Below are positions 1 to 7,768 of a stretch of 64,000 nucleotides of DNA, piece after piece. Under the pieces are notes generated by a model. It did no database searches and was not told the origin of the DNA. It saw nothing but the letters and a program-made list of their open reading frames with translations. The stretch lies in assembly GCA_963840275.1 (NCBI GenBank), contig CAWIYK010000005.1, positions 1,302,001-1,366,000 of the forward strand, written 5' to 3'. The position numbers and the translations under genes were made by a program. The stretch's first letter is position 1; every line of letters begins with the position of its first letter. Source of the DNA: Actinophytocola sp963840275. Its GTDB lineage: Bacteria > Actinomycetota > Actinomycetes > Mycobacteriales > Pseudonocardiaceae.

Positions 1-1727
1 TGCCGGGCTCCCCGTCCTGCGTCGTCGTGGTCACCAGCCGGGACAGCCTGGCCGGGTTGGTGGCGTTGCGGGGCGCGCGCCGCCTCGAGCTGGACCCGCT
101 CTCGTCCGACGACGCCAGAACCCTGCTGCACGAGCTGATCGGCATCCGGTCCTTCGACGACCCCGCCGCCGTCGGCGATCTGGTCGAGCAGTGCGCCCGG
201 CTGCCGCTCGCGTTGCGCGTGGCCGCCGAGCTCGCCGTCACCAGGTCGGCGACTCCGCTGGCACGGCTCGCCGGTGAGCTGCGGGACCGGCAGCGGCGAC
301 TGCGGCTTCTCGACGGGGGCGGTGACTCCCGGGCCGCGGTGCGGACCGTGCTGTCCTGGTCCTACCGGCACCTGCCGGCGGACGCCGCACGGATGTTCCG
401 TGCGGTCGGCTGGCAGCCCGGCCATGACGTCGATCTCCATGCGGCCGCCGCGCTCGCCGGCCACGACCCGGACGACGCCGTCCGGTTGCTCGACGTCCTT
501 GCCAGGGCACACCTCGTCGCGCTCGACTCCCACTGCCGTTACGGGATGCACGACCTGCTGCGTGCCTACGCGGTCGAGCTGTCCGCCGACCTGGACGCCG
601 AGGCCGACCGCACCGCGGGGGTGACCAGGTTGCTGGATCACTACCTGGCGGCGACAGAAGCCGCGATGGACCTGCTGTACCCGACGGATGGTTCGCACCG
701 CGGCGGGCAGCGGGACGCGGCGGTGCCGCTCACCGTCGCGGCGGACCCGAGGTCCTGGCTGGACGCCGAACGCCACAACCTGGTGGCGGCGTGTGCCCAC
801 GCGGCGACGCACGGACTGGCCGGGCACGCCATCGACCTGGCCAACGTCCTGTACCGGTACCTCGAAGGCGGGTACCACGCCGACGCGCTCACCGTGCACG
901 CGTACGGTCTGCGCGCGGCCGGCGAGTCCGGTGACCGGTCGGGCGAGGCGTACGCCCTCACCAATCTCGGGGCCGCCTACCGACTGCTCGGCCAGTACGA
1001 CCCGGCCGTCGACCGGCTGTCCCAGGCGCTGTCGCTGCACCGCACGACCGGTGACCGGCACGGCGAGGCACGCACTCTGTCCAACCTCGGCATCGTCGCC
1101 GACCGGCTGGGCCGGTACGACGACGCCGCCGCGCACCTGACCGAGGCGCTCGGCGGCTACCGCGAGCTGGGCAACCGCCACGGTGTCGCCGCGGTGCTGA
1201 CCAACCTCGGTGCCGTGGAGCTGCGGCCCGGCCACCACCACCTGGCGGCCGTCCATCTCGGCGAGGCCGCCACGCTGTTCCGCGAGCTCGGCGACCGGGC
1301 CGGCGAGGCCAGCGCGCTGACCAACCTCGGCGACGCCGGCATGCACCTCGGCCGGTACCAGGAGGCCGACCGGCACCTCACCGAGGCGCTGACCCTGTTC
1401 CGCGACATGGAGCACCGCTACGGGCAGGCCATCGCGCTGGCCAATCTCGGCACGGTCCAGACCCGCCTCGGCCGGCACGATCTGGCTGTCGAGCAGCTCG
1501 GCGAGGCACTCGCCCTGCTCCGCGAGACCGGGCACCGCTACGGCGAGGCCAGTGTGCGCAACGGGCTGGGCGAGGCCGTCCACGCCGCGGGGCGGCCGGG
1601 CGCACTCGCCCACCACAGGGCCGCACTGCGCATCGCGACCGAGACGGGCGACCACGACGAGGCGGAACGCGCCAGGGCGGCCATCGCCGCCCTCATGTCC
1701 TCCCATGACTCGGCGGGCCTGCGGTAA
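1..1727 (+). CDS. NB-ARC/TPR regulator (AfsR/SARP-like), 5' end outside the window
   Basis: C-terminal 570 or so residues of a STAND-type regulator. The frame is open from base 3, so the start, any DNA-binding domain and the P-loop lie to the left. What remains begins in the NB-ARC domain at the sensor-1 strand (VVVVTSRDSL), continues through the GLPLAL-type motif (RLPLALRVAAELA) and the winged-helix part (MHDLLRAYAVEL), and ends in at least five tetratricopeptide repeats of about 40 residues, each with an A-x-x-x-x-NLG core and a GDRxGEA-type linker. Known members couple ligand or protein sensing by the TPRs to nucleotide-dependent activation, often of secondary metabolism. It ends 86 bases before another NB-ARC gene on the same strand. 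Family assignment is firm; the target is unknown. Confidence 0.9.
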   Translation, partial: PGSPSCVVVVTSRDSLAGLVALRGARRLELDPLSSDDARTLLHELIGIRSFDDPAAVGDLVEQCARLPLALRVAAELAVTRSATPLARLAGELRDRQRRLRLLDGGGDSRAAVRTVLSWSYRHLPADAARMFRAVGWQPGHDVDLHAAAALAGHDPDDAVRLLDVLARAHLVALDSHCRYGMHDLLRAYAVELSADLDAEADRTAGVTRLLDHYLAATEAAMDLLYPTDGSHRGGQRDAAVPLTVAADPRSWLDAERHNLVAACAHAATHGLAGHAIDLANVLYRYLEGGYHADALTVHAYGLRAAGESGDRSGEAYALTNLGAAYRLLGQYDPAVDRLSQALSLHRTTGDRHGEARTLSNLGIVADRLGRYDDAAAHLTEALGGYRELGNRHGVAAVLTNLGAVELRPGHHHLAAVHLGEAATLFRELGDRAGEASALTNLGDAGMHLGRYQEADRHLTEALTLFRDMEHRYGQAIALANLGTVQTRLGRHDLAVEQLGEALALLRETGHRYGEASVRNGLGEAVHAAGRPGALAHHRAALRIATETGDHDEAERARAAIAALMSSHDSAGLR

Positions 1728-1813
1728 ACGCCTGTTCAACCGGCGTCCAGTTTTCTTCCAAACGCGGACCGTAAAGTCCTGCCCCTGAATTCATCCGGAC
1801 AGAAATTCACAAC

Positions 1814-4570
1814 ATGATGGAGTTCCGCCTGCTCGGTGACATCGAGGCCTTCACCGACGGCCAAGCAGTCGATATCGGCTACCTGCAACGAAGATGCATT
1901 CTGGCAATGCTGTTGACCGAACCCAACCGGGTGGTTCCGGTGGACCGCATAGTGGGACGCGTGTGGGAAGATCGGCGCCTGCCCAAGAATCCGCGTGGCG
2001 CGGTGCAGTACAACATCACCATGTTGCGGAAAGTGTTGGCGCAGCAGGTTTCGATAGTGTGGCAGGACCGCGGCTATCGGCTCGCGGTGCAACCGGAGGC
2101 CGTCGATCTGCACCATTTCGACCAACTGGTTCACCGCGCCCGCACCGTGGACGACGACGACCGCGCGGCCGCGTTGTTCGAACAGGCCCTCGGGCTGTGG
2201 CGGGGACAACCGTTCGCCGGGGTGGACCTCTGCTGGTTCAACGAGGTCCGCGTCACGGCGACGAGGCGACGCGACGCGGCCTGGCTCGATCTGATCGACG
2301 TGCAGTTGCGGCGGGGCCGGCACGCGGAGATGCTCACCGAGCTGCCGGACTGCGTGGCGCGTGACCCGCTCGACGAACGCCTGGCCGCCCAGTATCTGGT
2401 GACCCTGTACCGCTGTGGGCGTCCCGGTGACGCGCTGGCCCACTACCAGTGGCTCCGGCAGCGACTCGCCGAGGAGCTGGGCGCCGACCCCGGTCCGTCG
2501 CTCCAGCGCGTGCACCAGCAGATCCTCACCACCGACCCGGCACTGGCGGTGCCCGCACGCACGTCCATGGCGCCCCGTGTTCCGGTGCCCTGCCAGCTGC
2601 CCGCATCGCCCCGCCTGTTCGTCGGCCGGTCCGGAGAGCTCGCCCATCTCACCGCCGTTCTGGGCGAACCGAACGCCACGATGCCGGTCTCGGTGATCTG
2701 CGGCGCCGCGGGCATCGGCAAGTCCTGGCTGGCCATGCACTGGGCACACCAGCACCTGGACCGTTTCCCCGACGGCCAGTTGCACGTGGATCTGCACGGG
2801 TTCGGTCCTGGCGGGAACTTCGTGGCTCCGGCCACGGCGTTGCGCGGGTTCCTCGACGCCCTCGGTGTCGAACCCGCCGCCGTGCCACCGGAGATCGATG
2901 CCAGGATCGGGCTGTACCGGAGTCTGCTGGCCGGCAAGCGCGTGCTGGTCGTGCTGGACAACGCCCGCGCCACCGCGCAGGTCGCTCCGCTGCTCCCGGG
3001 CAGTCCGACGTGCGCGGTGCTGGTCACCAGCCGCCACCGCCTGGAGGGCCTGACCACCGCGCACGGCGCCCGGCCGCTCCAGCTGGACCTGCTGGCCGAC
3101 ACCGAGGCGCGGGAACTGCTGGCGCGCGGCATCGACCGCGACCGGGTCACCGCGGAGCCCGGCGCCGTCGCGGAACTGCTCGCCCGCTGTGCGGGACTGC
3201 CGTTGGCGATCAGCATCGTGGTCGCCCGCGCCGGCCGCCACCCACGGTTCCCGCTCGCCGAGCTCGCCGAGGAACTGCGCGACGTCAACGGTCGGCTGGA
3301 CGCCCTGACGACCGGCGACAGCCGGATCGACCTCCGGGCACTGCTGTCCTGGTCGCACCAGGCGCTGTCGCCGCCCGCCGCGGCCGCGTTCGGACTGTTG
3401 GGACTGGCACCCGGGGACGACATCAGCCTGTCCGCCGCGGCGAGCCTCCTCGCGCTGCCCACTGCCGAAGCCCGCCTCGTGCTGCGCGAACTCGAGGACG
3501 GACACCTGGTGGAGCAGCACGTCCCGAGCCGCTACCGCATGCACGACCTCGTCCGCCTGTACGCGATCGACTGTGCCGGCCACGACCATCCGGAAGGGAG
3601 CCGCGGCCAGGCACTGCGACGGCTGGTCGACTTCTACGTCCACACGGCGTTCGCGGGTGACCGTCTCCTGCAACCCCTGCTCTCGCCGATCGAGCTCCCG
3701 GATTCCGCCAGTGCCTGCCACCCGCTGCGCGACCACCGAGCGGCCCTGGTGTGGTTCACCGCCGAGCTTCCCAACCTGCTGGCCGCCCAGCGCCTCGCGG
3801 CCGAGCACGGCTGGGCCGTGTCCGTCTACCAACTGGCCCGGCTCCTGACCACGTTCCTGTACCGGCAGGGCCGTTTCCACGACGTGCGCACCGTGTGGCG
3901 GGCCGGGCTCGCGGCGACCGAGCAGCCGAACGAACAAGCCGCTGCCCATCAGCTCCTCGGCGCGGTGCTCGCCGAGTTGGGCGAGGACCGCGAGGCCCTG
4001 CGACACCTCGCGCGGGCCGAAGCCCTGGGTGGCCCGGCCGGGCAGGCCGACACGCACCACGCGCTGGGCTGGTTCTGGTCGCTGCGAGGCGATCACAGGC
4101 GTGCGTTGACACATGCCGGCCAAGCACTCCGGCTGTACCGCGCACTCGGCATGCCGGCGGGGGAGACGCGTCAGCTAACGGTCATCGGCTGGTACCACGC
4201 ACAGGCCGGCGACTACGACAGTGCCAGCGCCTCGGGGGGCGTCGCCCTGGCGTCGGCGCGTCGCCAAGGGCACCGCGAGGACGAGGCGATCGTGCTGGGC
4301 CTCTTCGGCTACATCGCGCAACACGCGGGCCGCCATGCTGCCGCCATCGAGTGGTACCAGCAGTCCCACACCCTGTTGCACGAGGTCGGCAGCACCTATT
4401 TCGAAGCCGGCGCCCTGGACTTCCTCGGACAGGCCCATTCGGCACTCGGAGAAGCCGACCTGGCCCGCCCCGCCTGGGAACGGGCCCTGGACCTGTGCCG
4501 GGCGCAGCACCGCGCCGGTGACGCCGAGCGGATCCAGCGGCAGCTCGACGCCATCGAGACGCGACCGTAA
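1814..4570 (+). CDS. SARP-family transcriptional regulator (OmpR-type DNA-binding, BTAD, NB-ARC, TPR)
   Basis: A full-length AfsR-type activator of 918 residues. Residues 1-95 form an OmpR-like winged helix (starting MEFRLLGDIEAF, with a VDRIVGRVW recognition-helix region), and about 100-250 form the bacterial transcriptional activation domain (DPLDERLAAQYLVTLYRCG). An NB-ARC ATPase follows with Walker A GAAGIGKS near residue 297, Walker B VLVVLDNA and the GLPLAI motif, then degenerate TPRs to the end. Two adjacent ATG codons (1814, 1817) can start it and no strong Shine-Dalgarno sequence is visible. Such proteins bind direct heptamer repeats upstream of the -10 element. The gene lies between the preceding NB-ARC gene and a small secreted protein. 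Its targets cannot be read from here. Confidence 0.9.
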   Translation: MMEFRLLGDIEAFTDGQAVDIGYLQRRCILAMLLTEPNRVVPVDRIVGRVWEDRRLPKNPRGAVQYNITMLRKVLAQQVSIVWQDRGYRLAVQPEAVDLHHFDQLVHRARTVDDDDRAAALFEQALGLWRGQPFAGVDLCWFNEVRVTATRRRDAAWLDLIDVQLRRGRHAEMLTELPDCVARDPLDERLAAQYLVTLYRCGRPGDALAHYQWLRQRLAEELGADPGPSLQRVHQQILTTDPALAVPARTSMAPRVPVPCQLPASPRLFVGRSGELAHLTAVLGEPNATMPVSVICGAAGIGKSWLAMHWAHQHLDRFPDGQLHVDLHGFGPGGNFVAPATALRGFLDALGVEPAAVPPEIDARIGLYRSLLAGKRVLVVLDNARATAQVAPLLPGSPTCAVLVTSRHRLEGLTTAHGARPLQLDLLADTEARELLARGIDRDRVTAEPGAVAELLARCAGLPLAISIVVARAGRHPRFPLAELAEELRDVNGRLDALTTGDSRIDLRALLSWSHQALSPPAAAAFGLLGLAPGDDISLSAAASLLALPTAEARLVLRELEDGHLVEQHVPSRYRMHDLVRLYAIDCAGHDHPEGSRGQALRRLVDFYVHTAFAGDRLLQPLLSPIELPDSASACHPLRDHRAALVWFTAELPNLLAAQRLAAEHGWAVSVYQLARLLTTFLYRQGRFHDVRTVWRAGLAATEQPNEQAAAHQLLGAVLAELGEDREALRHLARAEALGGPAGQADTHHALGWFWSLRGDHRRALTHAGQALRLYRALGMPAGETRQLTVIGWYHAQAGDYDSASASGGVALASARRQGHREDEAIVLGLFGYIAQHAGRHAAAIEWYQQSHTLLHEVGSTYFEAGALDFLGQAHSALGEADLARPAWERALDLCRAQHRAGDAERIQRQLDAIETRP

Positions 4571-4702
4571 ACCTCGCGCGTTTCGGCGCCGACCAGCGCA
4601 CAAATGCGGCACAAAAGACCTGCCAAAGCGGCCCCTCGGATGCTGGTCCGGCGGCGCTGCGGCGCCGTCGATCTTTCACTTCTCCAGAAGGAAGTCATTT
4701 TT

Positions 4703-5083
4703 ATGAGATCCATCTTGAAGTGGTTACGGAAAGCGTCATTCGGGGCCATCGCGGCTGTCGCCGTGGTGGTGTGCTCGATGCTCGCCGTGGCTCCTGCCCA
4801 GGCCGCCCCGCAACCCGCCAAGGCCGACGTGTCATGGGACGCGGTCACGGTCACGCCCGGCGACGTGGGCACCAGGGCAATCTGCTCCACCCCGACCCGG
4901 CTCACCACCCAGGCGATCTGGTACGACTGCACCGTATTCACCGGCGAGTACATCCAGGCGTGGATCGTCTGCAGCGGTTACCAGTACTTCAGCCCCTACA
5001 TCGGCGAGGGATCGTGGTACATCGTCGGCACCTGCCCGCCGGGCACAGTCCGCGACGATGAGGGAATCATCTACTACGACTGA
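4703..5083 (+). CDS. small secreted protein, function unknown
   Basis: A 126-residue protein with a clear Sec signal peptide: basic start (MRSILKWLRKASF), hydrophobic core (AAVAVVVCSMLAVA) and an AQA cleavage site near residue 33. The mature part of about 93 residues has four cysteines (ICST, YDCT, IVCSG, GTCPPG), which suggests two disulfides, and is rich in Tyr, Trp and Thr. The start at 4703 is chosen because AGAAGGAAG lies 9-17 bases upstream and because it gives a standard signal peptide. I do not recognise the family. It follows the SARP gene on the same strand by 132 bases and is closed by a strong terminator, so it may be a target of that regulator. Confidence 0.75.
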   Translation: MRSILKWLRKASFGAIAAVAVVVCSMLAVAPAQAAPQPAKADVSWDAVTVTPGDVGTRAICSTPTRLTTQAIWYDCTVFTGEYIQAWIVCSGYQYFSPYIGEGSWYIVGTCPPGTVRDDEGIIYYD

Positions 5084-5118
5084 CCGCGTGACACGTCGAT
5101 ATTCGCTCCGATGACAAA

Positions 5119-5150
5119 GGGTGGAGAAACGCGTTGGCGTTTCTCCACCC
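5119..5150. terminator. rho-independent-type terminator
   Basis: A perfect 14-base inverted repeat (GGGTGGAGAAACGC, loop GTTG, GCGTTTCTCCACCC) sits 35 bases after the small secreted protein gene and before the convergent oxidase gene, so it can serve both strands. Confidence 0.85.
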
Positions 5151-5235
5151 CTTCACATGCCGGGCGGGCCCGGCTGGCTCAGCCGTACAGCGGAAGTCAC
5201 GGCCGGCGTTGATCCGACAGCGATAGGCGACACGA

Positions 5236-7530
5236 TCAACCTCGGTTCCGGGCGGTCAAGATCCGTTGGAGGACTTGCGGTGTTAGCGGTGTGGCGGTGA
5301 TCCGATCGGCGATTTCGGGCAGGGCGGCGGCGATCGCGTTGCCCACAGCGGCGGGTGAGCTGATGGTCCCGGACTCGCCGACTCCCTTTGTCCCGCCCGG
5401 TGTCCCCGGGGACGGTGTCTGCTGGTGGACGATGTCGATGTTCGGCGCTTGCGCAGCGGTGGGCAGGTCGTACACGGCGGAGGGTTGACCGTCTGGTGAG
5501 TAGATGACCTGCTCGTACAGCGCCATGCCGATTCCCTGCACGACTCCGCCGCGGATCTGCCCGTCGACGATCGCCGGGTTGACCAGGACGCCGGAGTCGT
5601 TGACGACCCAGTACCCCTCGATCTCGACCGCGCCGGTCTGCGGGTCGATCGCCACGGCCGCGGCGTGAGCGCCAGAGGAGTACAGGTAGGCGGGCGGGTC
5701 GTAGGTGGCCTGCTCTTCGAGGCCGGGCCGCACCCCGTCCGGGAGATCCCAGCCACGCCACGCGGAGGCCGCGAGGTCGGCGAGATCGACCGCGGCGCCC
5801 GGCACACCGTGGACCCGAACGGTTCCGTCCGCGATCTCGAGGTCACCGGTCGCGACCTCGAGGCGGTGCGCGGCGATCGTGAGCAGCTTGTCGCGCAAGG
5901 CGGTCGCCGCGTGGATGAGCGCCCCGCCGCCCACCGCGAGAGATCGGCTCGCTATCGAGCCGATGGGCGAGTACGGCGTCACCGCGGTGTCGCCCAACAC
6001 GACCCGGACGTGGTCCAGCGGGACGCCCAGTTCGTCGGCGGCCACCTGCGCGAGCGTGGTCTCGATGCCCTGCCCCATGCCGGCCAGTCCGGTGTGGACG
6101 ACGACGGAGGCGTCCGGTTCCATGCGCACGACCGCGTTCTCGAAGCCGCCCACCGTGTAGCCCTCGGCCTTCATCGTCATGGAAGGCCCGATGCCGGTCA
6201 TCTCGACGTGGCAGGAGAACCCGATGCCGCGTCGGCGCCCGTCCTCGACGTGCCCCCTCCGCACCTGGTCGCGTAGCGTCCGCAGGCCGGTGGCGTAGTC
6301 ACCGGAGTCGTACTCCTGTCCCATGCCCGCGCTGACCGGGAACTCGTGCGGCTCGAGCATGTTGCGCAGTCGCAGGTCGACCGGGTCCACACCGAGCCGG
6401 CGGGCGGCCTCGTCGATGAGCCGTTCACGCGTCCAGGTGATCTCCGGCTGACCGAACCCCCGATACGACCCGGTCGGGGTGGTCGTGGTGACCACCCCGC
6501 GCACGCGCGCGCCCACAGTGTCGAACCGGTACGGACCCGCCGACATCACCGCCGACGCCACGAGCGGGCCAGGACCGACGTTCGACGCGTGGGCTCCGAG
6601 ATCACCGATGATGTCGCAGTGGAGCGCGACGAACCGGCCGTCCGCGTCCAGCGCGAGGCGGCCGCGATGGGCCGCGTCGCGTGCGTGCAGCGTGGCGGCC
6701 AGGTGGTCGCCGGGTGCCTCACTCCAGCGGACGGGCCGGCGCAGCCGAACCGCGGCCAGGCAGATCAACACCTCGTCCGGGTAGACGTGTTCCTTGGCCC
6801 CGAACCCGCCACCGACGTCACAACCGAGGACACGCACCGCGTTGACCGGAAGACCCAACGCCACGGCCACGTGGTCACGCACGAAGTGCGGGGCCTGGGT
6901 CCCTGTTCGAACGGTCAGGGTCTCGCCGTCGTAGTCGGCCACCACGCCACGCGGCTCGATCGGCCGCGGCGCGACCCGCGCGAGCCGGAACGTCATCTCC
7001 ACGACATGCTCGGCGACCGCCGTGGCCGCGTCCGTGTCACCCAGCGGGAAGTCGGTGCCCACGTTGGTCCCCCACTCGGGGTAGAGCAGGGTGGCACCCG
7101 GTTCCGTCGCCGTCTCCAGACCCACCACCGCGGGCAACGGCTCGATGTCGACGTCGACCAAGACAGCGGCGTCGTGCGCGGCCTCCGCGGTCTCGGCGAC
7201 CACCACCGCGGTCGGCTGTCCGACGTAGCGCACGGTGTCGTCCAGCACCGGGTAGTGAGTCGGCCGATCAGGCCCCAGACCGGCGCACGGCAGCGCCACG
7301 CCACGCGCGTCCTCGACCGTGATGACGTCCACGACCCCGGCAGCGGCCCGCGCCTTCTCTGCGTCGCAACCGCGTACGCGACCGTGGGCAACGTCGCTGC
7401 GAAGCACCACCGCGTGCGCCGAGTCCGACAACCGCACCCCGCCGACGAACCGCCCCCGGCCGGCGATGAGCCGGGCATCCTCCCGCCTCGGAGCCGATGA
7501 TCCGACGTGCCTGTGCTTCTCTGCTGACAT
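5236..7530 (-). CDS. xanthine dehydrogenase/aldehyde oxidase family, molybdopterin-binding large subunit
   Basis: A molybdenum hydroxylase large subunit of about 764 residues. It has the a/b-hammerhead domain (residues ~15-130), the Moco-binding GGGFGAK at 240-246, a GSYRGFGQPE segment typical of xanthine dehydrogenase/aldehyde oxidase types and unlike the Cys-containing loop of CO dehydrogenase, and a C-terminal KGVGESG carrying the presumed catalytic glutamate. It would hydroxylate a purine, aldehyde or N-heterocycle at a molybdenum-oxo centre. I chose the ATG at 7530 (MSAEKH), preceded by GGGGTGG; in-frame starts at 7572 and 7608 are possible. Partner FAD and [2Fe-2S] subunits are not adjacent, which is unusual because they are normally co-operonic. 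They may be encoded elsewhere. Confidence 0.88.
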   Translation of the reverse strand: MSAEKHRHVGSSAPRREDARLIAGRGRFVGGVRLSDSAHAVVLRSDVAHGRVRGCDAEKARAAAGVVDVITVEDARGVALPCAGLGPDRPTHYPVLDDTVRYVGQPTAVVVAETAEAAHDAAVLVDVDIEPLPAVVGLETATEPGATLLYPEWGTNVGTDFPLGDTDAATAVAEHVVEMTFRLARVAPRPIEPRGVVADYDGETLTVRTGTQAPHFVRDHVAVALGLPVNAVRVLGCDVGGGFGAKEHVYPDEVLICLAAVRLRRPVRWSEAPGDHLAATLHARDAAHRGRLALDADGRFVALHCDIIGDLGAHASNVGPGPLVASAVMSAGPYRFDTVGARVRGVVTTTTPTGSYRGFGQPEITWTRERLIDEAARRLGVDPVDLRLRNMLEPHEFPVSAGMGQEYDSGDYATGLRTLRDQVRRGHVEDGRRRGIGFSCHVEMTGIGPSMTMKAEGYTVGGFENAVVRMEPDASVVVHTGLAGMGQGIETTLAQVAADELGVPLDHVRVVLGDTAVTPYSPIGSIASRSLAVGGGALIHAATALRDKLLTIAAHRLEVATGDLEIADGTVRVHGVPGAAVDLADLAASAWRGWDLPDGVRPGLEEQATYDPPAYLYSSGAHAAAVAIDPQTGAVEIEGYWVVNDSGVLVNPAIVDGQIRGGVVQGIGMALYEQVIYSPDGQPSAVYDLPTAAQAPNIDIVHQQTPSPGTPGGTKGVGESGTISSPAAVGNAIAAALPEIADRITATPLTPQVLQRILTARNRG

Positions 7531-7627
7531 CAGCCATCCACCCCAGGTAGCAACGTCCTCGGCGTCGTCCATTTCTAGAAGACGCCGCCGAAACGGTGAC
7601 ACAAGCATACTGCTGTGATCAGCAGGA

Positions 7628-7655
7628 ACACACGCTCGTCGGCATGAGCGTGTGT
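7628..7655. promoter_or_regulatory. inverted repeat between divergent genes
   Basis: A perfect 10-base inverted repeat (ACACACGCTC, 8-base spacer, GAGCGTGTGT) in the divergent region between the molybdenum hydroxylase and NB-ARC genes. It could be an operator or a hairpin; the sequence does not decide. Confidence 0.45.
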
Positions 7656-7656
7656 C
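7641..7656 (+). repeat. 16-base direct repeat, left copy
   Basis: GGCATGAGCGTGTGTC, matched 15 of 16 by GGCATGAGCGTGCGTC at 9943-9958. The two copies bracket the NB-ARC/TPR gene at 7769-9922. Confidence 0.5.
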
Positions 7657-7768
7657 ATAGCCGACGTACCTTTCCTGATGACCTGCAGTGCGCCGACCGA
7701 GGCAGCGGTCGTGTGGCGCCGAGTTGTCTGGTGTTTACCGCAGTGGCGTACCACGGCAAGATCGGGGG

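Noticed and set aside
1736..4123. A very long open frame on the minus strand opposite the SARP gene
   Set aside because: It mirrors the coding frame of the SARP gene, is rich in Arg/Gln/Gly/His without domain features, and is a known artefact of high-GC DNA. The same holds for other long antisense frames (for example 32241-34364, 46365-48317, 59409-62180).
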